This document shows, piece by piece, positions 51,553-61,700 of a stretch of DNA of 64,000 nucleotides. Both the position numbers and the translations under genes were made by a program. Source of the DNA: Brevibacillus brevis (GTDB lineage: Bacteria > Bacillota > Bacilli > Brevibacillales > Brevibacillaceae); assembly GCF_900637055.1 (NCBI RefSeq), contig NZ_LR134338.1:4367001-4431000 (forward strand), in the 5' to 3' direction. Below the pieces are notes generated by a model. It saw only the letters and a list, made by a program, of their open reading frames with translations. It ran no database searches and was not told the origin of the DNA. The first letter of the stretch is position 1; each line of letters starts with the position of its first letter.

Positions 51553-52476
51553 TTAAATAAAAGGGGTACGACTATACGTTTGCTCGAACTTATCACGCAA
51601 TCCCTTGGCCAACAAGCTAAACGATCCAATGGCGATCATGAATGCCCCCAGCGGTACGAGAAAAATCCACGTATAGTTACTGTAAATAAAGCCTCGATAG
51701 GACCCGAGCAGCCCTGCCCATTCGTGTGTAATGGAATGATACAGAACCGGGTCAAAAGTCATTTTCGTACCACCTACAAACAGGTCAAATATGCCGAGAA
51801 GCCCCATCAAGGTCATGACAGCGATCATTTCTGTCACCAAGATGATAATGAGCTGTTCCTTCAAATGTGGAAAGATGTGGCGAAAAACGATTTGATTCCG
51901 GCCAGCCCCCAGAGCAATGGCAGCCAAAACGTATTGGGATTCTTTAATTTGCTCGGTCATTTGACGCACAGAAGAGGCTACAGAAGGTGTTCCAAGGACA
52001 GAGACAAGCCCAATGAAAAGCAGAACGAGCGTGAACGTCGGCAGCTCGGAATTCACATTGATTCCTCGCAAAAGAAAATACACGGGGATAAACACAGGCA
52101 TATAGCTCCATGCATTCTCAATAGCCATCCACCAACGCTGCTCTTTATCTTGAATGCCGATATTGAGTCCAATCCATGTACCAAGTAACACGCGAATGAA
52201 TGCGATCACAAGCGTAATAAAAACAGTGTATGGCGCTCCATGAAGCAAGAGAGTCAGTAAATCATACCCCCATTTGTCCGTGCCGAGCAAATGTTCCTCT
52301 GACGGCGGTAAGGGTGGAGAGACCATGACTTGTTTACCGTTCACAACCTCCTGACGCATCTTCGCTTGATATTCCAGATCATAGGGAGCCAAGTAAGGCC
52401 CCGCCACAGCAATCATGATCAGAAGGAACACGAAAATACTGCCTAGCCATAAAGAAAAATGGAATCGTTTTTTCAT
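51553..52476 (-). CDS. Oligopeptide-type ABC permease, DppC-like (copy 2)
   Basis: A 307-residue permease with an N-terminal helix, the extracellular HLLGTDKWGYDLLT segment typical of DppC/OppC, and a cytoplasmic loop ALGAGRNQIVFRHIFPHL. It is a close paralogue of the adjacent 52521-53444 product, with the same length and the same FEQTYSRTPFI end. GAGGT site before ATG. There is no ATPase or binding protein in the window. Last gene of the permease set. Confidence 0.88.
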   Translation of the reverse strand: MKKRFHFSLWLGSIFVFLLIMIAVAGPYLAPYDLEYQAKMRQEVVNGKQVMVSPPLPPSEEHLLGTDKWGYDLLTLLLHGAPYTVFITLVIAFIRVLLGTWIGLNIGIQDKEQRWWMAIENAWSYMPVFIPVYFLLRGINVNSELPTFTLVLLFIGLVSVLGTPSVASSVRQMTEQIKESQYVLAAIALGAGRNQIVFRHIFPHLKEQLIIILVTEMIAVMTLMGLLGIFDLFVGGTKMTFDPVLYHSITHEWAGLLGSYRGFIYSNYTWIFLVPLGAFMIAIGSFSLLAKGLRDKFEQTYSRTPFI

Positions 52477-52520
52477 CCAAAAACCTCACTTATCCCTCAT
52501 GCTGAAAAGTAACCAGATGC

Positions 52521-53444
52521 TTAAATAAATGGGGTACGACTATAGGTCTGTTCGAATTTATCACGCAATCCTTTGGCCAATAGGCTAAAGGAACCGATTG
52601 CAAGCATATAAGCAGCAAGCGGGATCAGGAAAATCCAGGTGTAATTCGTGTAGACAAAGCTTCGGTAAGTCCCGAGCAGTCCTGCCCATTCATGTGTGAT
52701 CGAGTGATACTCAACAGGGTCATAGTACATAGTCGTGCCGCCTACAAACAGACCAAAAATCCCGAGAAGCCCCATCAATGTCATGGTAGCGATCATCTCT
52801 GTCACCAGGACAATGACCAGATGCTCCTTCAAATGCGGCAGGATGTGGCGAAAGATAATCTGATCCCGCCCTGCCCCCAGCGAAGTCGCAGCTAAAACGT
52901 ACTGGGATTCCTTGATTTGCTCCGTTTTTTGACGGATGGACGCAGCTACTGAAGGCGTCCCTAGCACAGCCACAACCACTACGAAAAACAACACGAGCGT
53001 AAACGTTGGCAATTCGGGATTGATATTGATTCCTTTCAATAAAAAATAGACAGGAATAAATATGGGCATGTACCCCCAGGCGTTCTCAATCGCAATCCAC
53101 CAACGCTGCTGCTTGTCCAATATTCCGATATACAGTCCGATCCATGCTCCAATCAATAACCGCAATAACGCAATCACGAGCGTAATAAAAATGGTGTACG
53201 GTGCCCCATGGAGCAGTTTGGTAAGCAAATCATAGCCCCATTTATCCGTACCCAACAGATGCTCGCCTGACGGTGCCAAAGGAGGCGAAATGATCACTTG
53301 CTTCCCGTTCACCATCTCATTGCGCACTTTCACCTGGTAATCGATGTCATAGGGGGCCAAATAAGGTCCAGCTACACCGATCATCATTAGAAGTAATACC
53401 AAGATACAGCCTAGCCATAATGCCCAATTGAACCGTTTCCTCAT
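52521..53444 (-). CDS. Oligopeptide-type ABC permease, DppC-like (copy 1)
   Basis: A 307-residue permease nearly identical in layout to its neighbour: HLLGTDKWGYDLLT, SLGAGRDQIIFRHILPHL and C-terminal SRTPFI. The pair arose by tandem duplication and has since diverged, mainly in conservative changes. Together with the DppB-like protein the two copies could make alternative or mixed channels. Confidence 0.88.
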   Translation of the reverse strand: MRKRFNWALWLGCILVLLLMMIGVAGPYLAPYDIDYQVKVRNEMVNGKQVIISPPLAPSGEHLLGTDKWGYDLLTKLLHGAPYTIFITLVIALLRLLIGAWIGLYIGILDKQQRWWIAIENAWGYMPIFIPVYFLLKGININPELPTFTLVLFFVVVVAVLGTPSVAASIRQKTEQIKESQYVLAATSLGAGRDQIIFRHILPHLKEHLVIVLVTEMIATMTLMGLLGIFGLFVGGTTMYYDPVEYHSITHEWAGLLGTYRSFVYTNYTWIFLIPLAAYMLAIGSFSLLAKGLRDKFEQTYSRTPFI

Positions 53445-53478
53445 ACCATAACCTCACTCATTCCAAAAGAAGTCTGGG

Positions 53479-54342
53479 TTATTTATACACAACCGCACGT
53501 TCAATCACATACAGAATGAGACGAATCAATAAATAAACCAAAATGGATAGCAAAATAATCCCTAACAGTCCCATGACAGCAGCATTGAATTCGTAACCGC
53601 CATCTTTGCTGAAAATAAAGCGGGTCAATCCTACGACGTTTAACAAGTACTCGACAATAAACAAGTTGGCTACCGTAATGGCAATCGTCTTCTTTAAATC
53701 GGCAATGAGAAACGGCTTGATATTTTTATAGACGTGATGAATGAGAACATGCCAAATCCCCATCCCTTTGGCAAGTGCTGTTTTAATGTAGTCTTCGCCC
53801 CCGATTTGTGCATACTTCAGGCTGACTACCTTCATGAGGAAAATCGTTGGTCCAATTGACAGTAGCGTGATCGGAAACCAGGTACTCTCTGCGTCACTTA
53901 CGGGTGACAGGGTGATAATTCGAATGTTCGTCAGCTTGTAAAACCCGACCGCACCCACAATCGAAACAACAATCAGAATAAAATCAGGAATCGTGGCAAG
54001 CAGATTCAAAACCTTTTGAAATTGACGTACAATCCGAAAGCGCTGCAATAGCAATCCAAAAATAATACTGGCAAGGACTGCGACACCAACACTTGCGAAC
54101 AGTAGTTCAAAGGAGCTAATTGCAAATGGGAGGATATCCTCTGCGATGCTCCTTTCTGTTTGCCCTGAATAATAGGTTCCGAGGGAGCCTTCTGCAATCT
54201 GCTGAATCAGATATACCGTATGGACTACGATATTTCCCGGTTCGAACACGATTTCTTCCTTTTGCGTATAGAGCATGAACGGCCCACCGCAAACGACGAT
54301 AACTAGGAAAAACATCCCAATTAATTGTTTTACATAGGACAA
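53479..54342 (-). CDS. Oligopeptide-type ABC permease, DppB-like
   Basis: A 287-residue permease with N-terminal helix SYVKQLIGMFFLVIVV and six membrane segments; YIKTALAKGMGIWHVLIHHV is the cytoplasmic coupling loop. TTG 54342 lies 8 bases after AAGGGGGT; the frame is open further upstream without a site. It follows the small peptide gene and its terminator, and begins a run of three permease genes 34-44 bases apart. Confidence 0.85.
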   Translation of the reverse strand: MSYVKQLIGMFFLVIVVCGGPFMLYTQKEEIVFEPGNIVVHTVYLIQQIAEGSLGTYYSGQTERSIAEDILPFAISSFELLFASVGVAVLASIIFGLLLQRFRIVRQFQKVLNLLATIPDFILIVVSIVGAVGFYKLTNIRIITLSPVSDAESTWFPITLLSIGPTIFLMKVVSLKYAQIGGEDYIKTALAKGMGIWHVLIHHVYKNIKPFLIADLKKTIAITVANLFIVEYLLNVVGLTRFIFSKDGGYEFNAAVMGLLGIILLSILVYLLIRLILYVIERAVVYK

Positions 54343-54451
54343 TCTCTCATACCCCCTTACTATTTCCAACAATACACTATCTATTAAAAATCATCCAGAC
54401 AATAGAAAATATTTTATTTTTTTAATCTATTCAAACAGAATGGAAATAAAT

Positions 54452-54488
54452 AAAAAAGCGGCTGAGCAGGATAGCCTGTCAACCACTT
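54452..54488 (-). terminator. Terminator after the 38-residue peptide gene
   Basis: Minus-strand AGTGGTTGACAGG pairs with CCTGCTCAGCCGCT (with G-U pairs and one bulge) and is followed by TTTTTTATTT. Confidence 0.82.
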
Positions 54489-54533
54489 CTCCATTCATGG
54501 GAACAGTTGATTGGAAAGATGATAGCTTATCGA

Positions 54534-54650
54534 CTACTTCGCAGTAGAAGTAGCTACACGCAGCTGCTCATTTTTCATGAGAAGATTTTGAATCGAAGCA
54601 GTGAAAGGTTTTCTTACTCCGTCTTTCAAACGTGGGACCATTGGAATCAT
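54534..54650 (-). CDS. 38-residue candidate precursor peptide
   Basis: ATG 54650 lies 8 bases after AAAGGAGG, a near-perfect ribosome site. The peptide starts MIPMVPRLKDGVRKP and ends RVATSTAK; it is basic, without cysteine or membrane segment, and has a helical middle (ASIQNLLMKNEQL). Its own terminator follows. It lies between the GNAT/ABC exporter genes and the oligopeptide permeases, all on one strand. Context suggests a secreted ribosomal peptide (signal or antimicrobial). No family is recognised. Confidence 0.65.
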   Translation of the reverse strand: MIPMVPRLKDGVRKPFTASIQNLLMKNEQLRVATSTAK

Positions 54651-54709
54651 CCGATAGACCTCCTTTCTGACAATATCTTCTTAAGAATAGCATTTTTCCT
54701 TATTTAACG

Positions 54710-55225
54710 TCAATTACTGGCAACTCCCAGATAGGAAGCGAGTTGATTGATTTCGGCCATATAGATGTTTTCTTCTCCGTAATAGCCCTCCTGCTCCCCT
54801 GCAACCTGGGCAAATTTCGAATAGAGCCGGTTCAAATAAGCATGATCAGCATCAGCGCAAAAGGTCACCTGTTTCACTTGTGCATTTTCTTCTTGAACCT
54901 GTCTGATAAGGTGGCGAAAGCCTTTCAGAAATACCCTGCTCCTTCGATATTTTTCTTCAACGATGACTGAATGGATATAGCAGATTTCGCCCTCAGGGTC
55001 TGGTTGCTTTTCTGCTGTCAAGTATTGATAATGGCCCCATCCGACCAGTTTACCTTGCTCGTCTTCTATCAGGATCAAATGAGAATCCGGGAGAAACGTC
55101 AAAATATGAACAAGCGTGTCACTAAGGGAAAACATACGGCTAAATTCCAATCGATTGCGCATAAAAAATAGCGTGAATTGGGCAAAATCACTGTCACTGA
55201 TACAGCTTCTAAATTGGACATGCAT
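54710..55225 (-). CDS. GNAT-like protein, paralogue 2
   Basis: A 171-residue acyltransferase-fold protein. HLILIEDEQGKLVGWGHY and GEICYIHSVIVEEKYRRSRVFL give the GNAT beta4-alpha3 layout, but the acetyl-CoA P-loop R/Q-x-x-G-x-G/A is replaced by YRRSRVF. Its N-terminus MHVQFRSC aligns with the start of the 57620 gene (MDHYFSIC). ATG 55225 is used by that alignment; TTG 55284 with GAGGAG upstream is an alternative. It follows the exporter gene and precedes the peptide gene. Confidence 0.7.
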   Translation of the reverse strand: MHVQFRSCISDSDFAQFTLFFMRNRLEFSRMFSLSDTLVHILTFLPDSHLILIEDEQGKLVGWGHYQYLTAEKQPDPEGEICYIHSVIVEEKYRRSRVFLKGFRHLIRQVQEENAQVKQVTFCADADHAYLNRLYSKFAQVAGEQEGYYGEENIYMAEINQLASYLGVASN

Positions 55226-55326
55226 CCTTTGCACACTGCCTTTCTTTTTTTGATCGTTAACGTATCGGCTGTTGGACGTTGCAAGTCGAATCTGCTCCTC
55301 AGATTCAGCAGATGTTTGGGATACTT

Positions 55327-57075
55327 CTACCTTTCCGCGTGCGAGGAGGTGAAACTTCTCTGCTGCTTCTCCCATAGCCTTCTGTAATAGCCCCGCTTTT
55401 GCAACAATTGAAAGTGTGTCCCTTGCTCCACCAGTTCCCCCTGCTCCAACACAAATATTTGATCCATGTCCGTTATCGTCGACAAACGATGCGTCACCGT
55501 AATGACAGTCCGATCGCTGGAAAGCTTCGCAAAAGTCTTGTGAATAGAAGCCTCTGAAATGGGATCGAGAGCAGAAGTTGCTTCATCCAGAATGAGTAGA
55601 GAAGGATTGCGCAGAATCGCCCGAGCAATGGCAAGTCGCTGCCTTTGTCCCCCAGAGAGGTTGCTTCCCCCATCCAAAACAAGTGTTTCGTACTTGTCTG
55701 GTAGAGTCATGATAAAGTCATGGATCTCCGCTTGCTGTGCAGCCATCCTCAGCTCATCGTTGGTCGCATTGAGTTTGCCGAGCCGGATGTTTTCCGCTAT
55801 TGTTCCGTGAAAAAGAAAGTGATCCTGAAAGACGACCCCTAGGTGGTTGCGGAAGGCTCCCCGATTACAATCATCGAGTTTTGTCCCGTTTATCTCGATA
55901 TGACCAGAACTAGGTTGATAAAAGCCTAATAACAGCTGAACGATCGTGCTTTTTCCAGACCCACTGGAACCAACAATCGCAACTTTTGTCCGCGCGGGAA
56001 TCTGCATGCTGACCTGCTTGATAGACAACTGATTTTCTTGATAGCCAAACGTAACATTATTTACGGACACTTCAGTCGTACGCAAATCGAGTAGTTCCTC
56101 TGCGGAATGGTCGACTTTTTCACTAGGTTCATTCAGCACCTTCTGGATTCGCTCCATACTGACTTGCGCATCTGTAATCAGCGGGAGCGTAAAGGTCAGA
56201 TTAAACACTGCATTCCCCATCGACGTATACATGGTGAAAAAGGCGACAAGCGAACCGACAGAGATTCGCCCTGTGAGTGCCAGATAGGAACCGAAGCCAA
56301 TGATCGTAAAGTTGATGAGGAGTAAGCATAGGGCAGGAATTCGTTCCAGATTCGCTGCCATCAAATTTTTGCGATAGTGGCTGACCAACAGCAATTGGAG
56401 TCTTTCATTGAATTTATCGATCATGACATCTTGCAGGTTGAAGCCCTTGATAACCATTTGCGCTTTCGTATTTTCTTGGACATCATTCGTCATAGCTGCG
56501 AGCTGTTCTTTGTATGCGGCATTGATTGTGTGGGCACGTCGACCAAGTAAATAAGGACCCGTAAAGATCAAGATTGCTCCCACCAAAATACATAGCGCCA
56601 TCACCCATTCCAAGTAAAACAGCACCATCGTACTGATCGTTACGACTGCCAATGACTGAATACCCGTCGTGAAGAGAATGGCCATCGATCTGTCAATGAC
56701 AGGCAAATCCACTGAAAAGTGAGAAACCAGTTCGCCCGAACGTGTTTTGTGGAAATAGCTGACCGGCAAGTGCTGCATATACGCAAACAATTTTTGCCGC
56801 AAATCATTTTGCACACGTGCGTTTAGTTTTGCCAGCACATAATCACTGATAATTCCCGCACTGATACAGATAAACCCGCTAATCGCCAAAACCATCATGA
56901 TGACCGTGAAATCGTTCATATCTTTGGGAATAATCGCTTTGTCGATGATCATCTGGAAACTAAGAGGTGCCAAGGATAAAAAAAGCAGATCGAGTGCAAG
57001 CGTGAGGAAAAAAAGAAAACTCAGGAGCTTATAGGGGCGTATGTAGCCAAACAGATTTTTGATGACGAACAGCAT
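55327..57075 (-). CDS. ABC exporter (fused membrane and ATPase domains)
   Basis: A 582-residue half-transporter. Six helices fill about 1-320. The ATPase (about 340-570) has Walker A GSSGSGKST, signature LSGGQRQRLAIARA, Walker B LLILDEATSALD and the H-loop VTHR. It lacks an N-terminal peptidase domain. Dimers of this kind export lipids, drugs or peptides. AAGGAG lies 8 bases before ATG. It sits between two GNAT-like genes and upstream of the 38-residue peptide gene, whose product is a plausible cargo. Confidence 0.92.
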   Translation of the reverse strand: MLFVIKNLFGYIRPYKLLSFLFFLTLALDLLFLSLAPLSFQMIIDKAIIPKDMNDFTVIMMVLAISGFICISAGIISDYVLAKLNARVQNDLRQKLFAYMQHLPVSYFHKTRSGELVSHFSVDLPVIDRSMAILFTTGIQSLAVVTISTMVLFYLEWVMALCILVGAILIFTGPYLLGRRAHTINAAYKEQLAAMTNDVQENTKAQMVIKGFNLQDVMIDKFNERLQLLLVSHYRKNLMAANLERIPALCLLLINFTIIGFGSYLALTGRISVGSLVAFFTMYTSMGNAVFNLTFTLPLITDAQVSMERIQKVLNEPSEKVDHSAEELLDLRTTEVSVNNVTFGYQENQLSIKQVSMQIPARTKVAIVGSSGSGKSTIVQLLLGFYQPSSGHIEINGTKLDDCNRGAFRNHLGVVFQDHFLFHGTIAENIRLGKLNATNDELRMAAQQAEIHDFIMTLPDKYETLVLDGGSNLSGGQRQRLAIARAILRNPSLLILDEATSALDPISEASIHKTFAKLSSDRTVITVTHRLSTITDMDQIFVLEQGELVEQGTHFQLLQKRGYYRRLWEKQQRSFTSSHAER

Positions 57076-57095
57076 CGTGACGTCTCCTTCTTGGA

Positions 57096-57620
57096 TTAGA
57101 AAAATGGTTCATGTTGAAACCTGGCTGCATAGGATTGCCAAGCCAAAAATGATGCGCGATATTCATCCAATGGACCGTTTGCCGTTTCCACAGAAGCTAC
57201 TCGTTCTGCAATCTTGGTAAACAATTTGCGTAAAGAGTCGTCCGAGGAAGTCCAGAATCGAAACTCCTTCACGTCCTCCTCCATATAGGCAATATACTCG
57301 GTTACATACTGAAGGGCATGCAAAAAAAGGCGACTGCTGCGATACTGTTCTAAAAAATAGACTACCTGAATTTGAACGATATGCTTGTCTTCGTACTGAT
57401 TTTCACCTGTCCCGTAAATGTATGAAAAGGCACCGATCACTTCATCGTCATCGTTGAAGCAAAGAAATGCTTTTCCCTCCATGAAAACGGGACTCGCCAG
57501 AAAACTGAGCGCCACTGGAAAGGAATATGGCATCCGAAGCTGGTCGTAGTTTTCCAATAAAAAGGTCATGTATTTCTCATAATACATCTCAGCTGAACAG
57601 ATCGAGAAGTAATGATCCAT
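57096..57620 (-). CDS. GNAT-like protein, paralogue 1
   Basis: A 174-residue protein. KAFLCFNDDDEVIGAFSY and IVQIQVVYFLEQYRSSRLFL show the GNAT core, again with the P-loop glycines replaced (YRSSRLF). It lies 20 bases before the exporter gene, so the two are co-transcribed. AAAGGAGG is 11 bases before ATG 57620. Target unknown; modification of the 38-residue peptide is a hypothesis. Confidence 0.7.
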   Translation of the reverse strand: MDHYFSICSAEMYYEKYMTFLLENYDQLRMPYSFPVALSFLASPVFMEGKAFLCFNDDDEVIGAFSYIYGTGENQYEDKHIVQIQVVYFLEQYRSSRLFLHALQYVTEYIAYMEEDVKEFRFWTSSDDSLRKLFTKIAERVASVETANGPLDEYRASFLAWQSYAARFQHEPFF

Positions 57621-57670
57621 CTCTTTCCATCCCTCCTTTGAATGATGATGCGTGGCTAATGATCCTTCAC

Positions 57671-57692
57671 AAAAAAGACGGCCAGCAGCCGC
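57671..57692 (-). terminator. Short terminator after cheX
   Basis: GGCGGC / GCCGTC stem with a 5-base loop followed by T6 on the minus strand; only about 50 bases separate it from the GNAT gene, leaving little room for a promoter. Confidence 0.6.
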
Positions 57693-57694
57693 CT

Positions 57695-58153
57695 CTATCT
57701 TATCACAATAATTTGAATATCCAGTCTGCCCATGTCATGAAGATCGAGCGGTGCAGTCAATGCTGTCCCTGCCATGTCCTTCAAGTCATGCTGGTGTAAA
57801 AATAAGGGCGGGGTTATGTCTACAATAACTCCTCGATTGGACAAAAGCGTACTCGCATTCCCTGAAATCATGTTCCCCAACTCGGAAATGGCACTTTTTC
57901 CGAGTTCATCCATCTCTTGCACGGGATAGCCGCCCATCATGGCCGAGACAATACGCAAAGCCAATTCCTCTTGCAGACCGAAAAAGACCTCACCTTGTAA
58001 TTGACCTGTCATTCCGATTCGAATCCATGTATGGCCTTCTACATGGCTCCATTCTCTTTCAGCTAACTCTCCACGCGAAATGTCGACATTGCATACTTGT
58101 TGAATCACGGACGAAGCTGATTCAAGAAATGGATCAAGGTACTGGACTATCAT
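57695..58153 (-). CDS. cheX: CheX-type chemotaxis protein (CheY-P phosphatase family)
   Basis: A 152-residue protein with EVFFGLQEELALRIVSAMMGG, then the CheC/CheX active motif E-x2-N in ISELGNMISGNASTLLS, and GTALTAPLDLHDMGRLDI. CheX proteins dephosphorylate CheY-P and act as dimers in the cytoplasm. It stands alone here, away from chemotaxis operons. AGGAAGAG precedes ATG. Confidence 0.85.
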   Translation of the reverse strand: MIVQYLDPFLESASSVIQQVCNVDISRGELAEREWSHVEGHTWIRIGMTGQLQGEVFFGLQEELALRIVSAMMGGYPVQEMDELGKSAISELGNMISGNASTLLSNRGVIVDITPPLFLHQHDLKDMAGTALTAPLDLHDMGRLDIQIIVIR

Positions 58154-58245
58154 TTGCGTTCTCTTCCTTTCCCGGGCAATTCACTCTTAGAGGTTGTACT
58201 CGTATAGGACTATCATAATGTCGGTATTTGGCAGATGCAATAGGA

Positions 58246-58644
58246 TTACGAAAACTTCATAGGCATAAGGTCACGAAAACAAGGTATGCCAGGAAAATAA
58301 TCCTCTACTTTTGTCTCATGACGAATGGTATAGATAGCCATGCACGTTCGCAAGTCCAATATTTCTACACCGATCTCATGCTTACTCAATTGCCACATCG
58401 GAAGCTGGACGCGATCAAAGGCAAAAACAGTATCTCCAAACGCCAAGCATTCCTGGATACAGCGTACAGTATCGTAATGCTCATCGGCTTCAAGCAAATG
58501 AACTGGCTCTAAACCGAATTGTTCGATCAGATGAATGCGATCCCTCAATTGCTCTGCCCCACGCTTCCTCCTGGCGGTCCTTCTCGGTGATAGCACAGGG
58601 TACTCTCTCGTAACATATTCCCACTTGATCCCGTGGTAAAACAT
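58246..58644 (-). CDS. Unknown small protein
   Basis: A 132-residue protein, MFYHGIKWEYVTREYPVLS, with a very basic segment (RRTARRKRG) and later DTVFAFDRVQLPMWQL and EILDLRTCMAIYTIR. It has no signal peptide or membrane helix. ATG 58644 lies 10 bases after GGGAGG. I do not recognise the family. Confidence 0.6.
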   Translation of the reverse strand: MFYHGIKWEYVTREYPVLSPRRTARRKRGAEQLRDRIHLIEQFGLEPVHLLEADEHYDTVRCIQECLAFGDTVFAFDRVQLPMWQLSKHEIGVEILDLRTCMAIYTIRHETKVEDYFPGIPCFRDLMPMKFS

Positions 58645-58660
58645 CGAATGGCATCCTCCC

Positions 58661-58710
58661 ACAAAAATTTTGGCCCGGCAATAGCCTTTTCGCTGCTACT
58701 GACGGGCCCA
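58661..58710 (-). terminator. Terminator after the subtilase gene
   Basis: Minus-strand GGCCCG / CGGGCC stem with further pairing (AGTAGC / GCTATT), then AAAATTTTTG. Confidence 0.65.
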
Positions 58711-58715
58711 CTACC

Positions 58716-61700
58716 CTACTTTTTCTTTCCGACGACGTTCATCTCCGCTCGGGCTTCCCTTCCCAGCTCATCAGTGGCAACGACCGTCAGTTTTTGTTTG
58801 CCTTCCTCTACCTCATGAAGCACCAGGCGAAATAGCCCACGATCATTCGCGTTGGTCTGAAAGCTTTTTGATCCATAGTTGATTTGGAGGTTAACAGCAC
58901 CAGCACCTGTCACTTTCCCTTCGATGGGCAGCGCTTCACCTTCCTGCCCTTCTAGCTGTTTGTTCGACAGCTGTATCGTCGGAGCTGGTACTGTTCGCGC
59001 CTTGTAGGAAGTACGCTGCTCTCCATTACTTATGACGACCGCCCCTGCATTAGCATCCACATACGCATACACCAGCAACATGCTTTGATTGCCTGCACCG
59101 TCTTTCCCTTCAAGCAAAATGCGATTTTCTCCCTGCTTCATACTCAAAATTTGCGTTACGTATTTTTGCGCAGGGATTTCCAATTGCTCTTCTTCAAAGT
59201 AGGACACAATCTCCCCATTGATACTAACCTGACCTTTATATGTTTGATCCCTGTACATGAAGCGGACCGGAACCAACATGTTCTTGGTTGCTGGATCGAA
59301 CTGCACGTCTTCGCTGCCATCGTTTAGCAATTGCAGTGTAGGAGGACTCGTATCGACGATGACCCGCTGCGTGAACTGGCGCTTGTTTCCATACATATCC
59401 ATTGCACTGTACATCACATAATTGAGACCTTCCGTTAATCGCATAATGGTTTCAAATGATCCATCCGTCGCCAGCTTTACAGGCGTTTTGTTAATCGACA
59501 AGCGGACTCTGTCCATCATATCCTCGCCTGTTACTTTGCCCCTGAAGGCTACATCCGGCTGCTTGGATATTTTCAGATAAGGAAACAAATCATCCGGGAA
59601 CTCCACAAATGGCGGTGTGCTGTCGCTTTTCCCGTTAATATGCGCCACACTGATATTTCCTGCATAATCATACGCTACCACACTCATTTTTTTATCCGGC
59701 TGATTAATGAGTGTGCTGGACACTTTTGGAGAATAGGGGCCTCCTACCCTTTTGCCGTTTACATAAAGGAAATAGGCCTGGATATCTTTATCACGGCTAC
59801 TCCACTGAACCTTGTTTCCCGACACAGAAGCTGTAATCACAGGAGCTTTTGTATCCACGCGGATCGGGAGTGTCATCGATTGCCAATTTGCATTGCGTCC
59901 GTCTATTTTGGCCTTAATGGAGAATTGGTACTGTCCATCGGGTGCCTGTATATAGGCGCCTTTTTGCGGTGAAAAGATCTTTCCGTCCCAGCTCCATGCT
60001 TCTTTTTCCGTGTAATAGTAGGGCGTCCCCAATTTGGATTGGTCGTACTTGCTCACCTTTTCATCACGTACAAGAGTGCGAATCGGCTTGCCTGTCTGGT
60101 CTGTTACTTCGACGATAATATGACGGGCATTGCGCAAAAATGTAATGGAAGGAGCAGCGACATCGTAATGCCCATCCCCGTTTGGCGAAAAGGCAATATG
60201 ATTGGGATCGATTTTTGCACCGCCATCGGCTTTGACACCTGTAACACCTAGATAATCCCGATAGCGCCATTTGTCATTGCGTTTATCGTGATACCAGCTC
60301 GTCTTGACACCTGTTCGTTTTTCCTGGCTTTCTGCCTCCCATACGGGCTGATCCATAATCCTTGGTTCATCCCAGTCGCCATAGAAGCCATAAAACGGCG
60401 TGCGCAACGTAGGCAATCCCTTATCATCTGGTTGAAAGGAAATAAATCCTTCTGCAAATTGATTGCGTGCTGCGCCTGTTGGAATCGTGAGCGTTACCTT
60501 CACTTCCTCTAACTTCCCCGGCGCAACGGTAACCTTAGGAGTGGAAAATTTTAGTTCTGCCCCCTCGAAAAGGGTATTTGTCAGCATGTTGATCCCATTC
60601 TTGCGTAAGTCAGTCATGACACCAAACTCATTTTGCAGCTGATACGTAATTGGTTTCTTGCCAAACTTGTTGTTAATAAACAGAGAAAAGGTCGTTGAAT
60701 TCCCAATTTCTCCCAACGAGACACCTGCTTTTCCTTTTGCAGTCACAACAATGGCTGGCGTCTTGATCGCTTTTGCGATTTGCATCATTCCTGCCCCTTG
60801 AACCCGTGGGCTGTAAGGTACTTTTTTTGCTTTCTCCTTATCCTCTGCCGGGATGCTAATTTGCGGATCGATAATCGGTTCTGCAGTATTCATCGCCGCA
60901 GCTTTTAACGTATCGACAAGCGATTTGCCTTGCAGGTTCCGCCCTTGCTTGAGATAGCCTTGCTTCAGTAAAGCCATCCCCCCTGCCACATGTGGCGTTG
61001 CCATTGACGTACCACTTTTCACGGCATACTCAGACTCACGCGTGAGTGACAAGATGCCCCCACCTGGAGCTGCAATCTCCGGTTTAAACTGCAAATCGGG
61101 TGTTGGTCCCCATGATGAAAAAGCCGAGATCGTTCCTCCGTCTGGATACGGCATTGAATTTTGTCCATATTCACCGTTAAATGAGACGGTCACTTTCTTG
61201 CCTTTTTTTATCGCTTGCGCCATTTGCTCGCCCATGTGCTTCAAGACAGAAACAGCCGGGATTTGTTTGGCATGCTCCGCACTGATAATGAGTGGCCCCA
61301 TTTCATTGTTGTAGATGACAGCACCAACTGCTCCTGCTTCTTTGGCGAGGCGCAGCTTTTCGTCGAATGAAATGTCACCTCGCTCGAGCAATACCACTTT
61401 ATCTTTTACGGAAACATTGTAGTCTTCTTTCTTGCCTTTCCCCATATAGACAAGCGGATACGGCTTCATCAGCGTCATGACTGGGTTTATCGCACCCCCG
61501 CCTTCCACATATCCCGATAAATACACGACTTTCTCCATACCGGGTACCCCTTGAACCGTAAAGCTATGGCCAGCTAGTGCTGTAGCATTGACAGAGGCAA
61601 CAGAAAACGCATCAGGGCTCAAGCCTGGAGAACCGATCATGGCGATATCCGGATTCTGTGCTCGTACCTTATCACTGCCGAAATACGCATCATTGCCGGC

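Noticed and set aside
54507..54707. 66-codon plus-strand frame opposite the 38-residue peptide gene
   Set aside because: Lacks a ribosome site, whereas the minus-strand frame has AAAGGAGG at 8 bases and a terminator.
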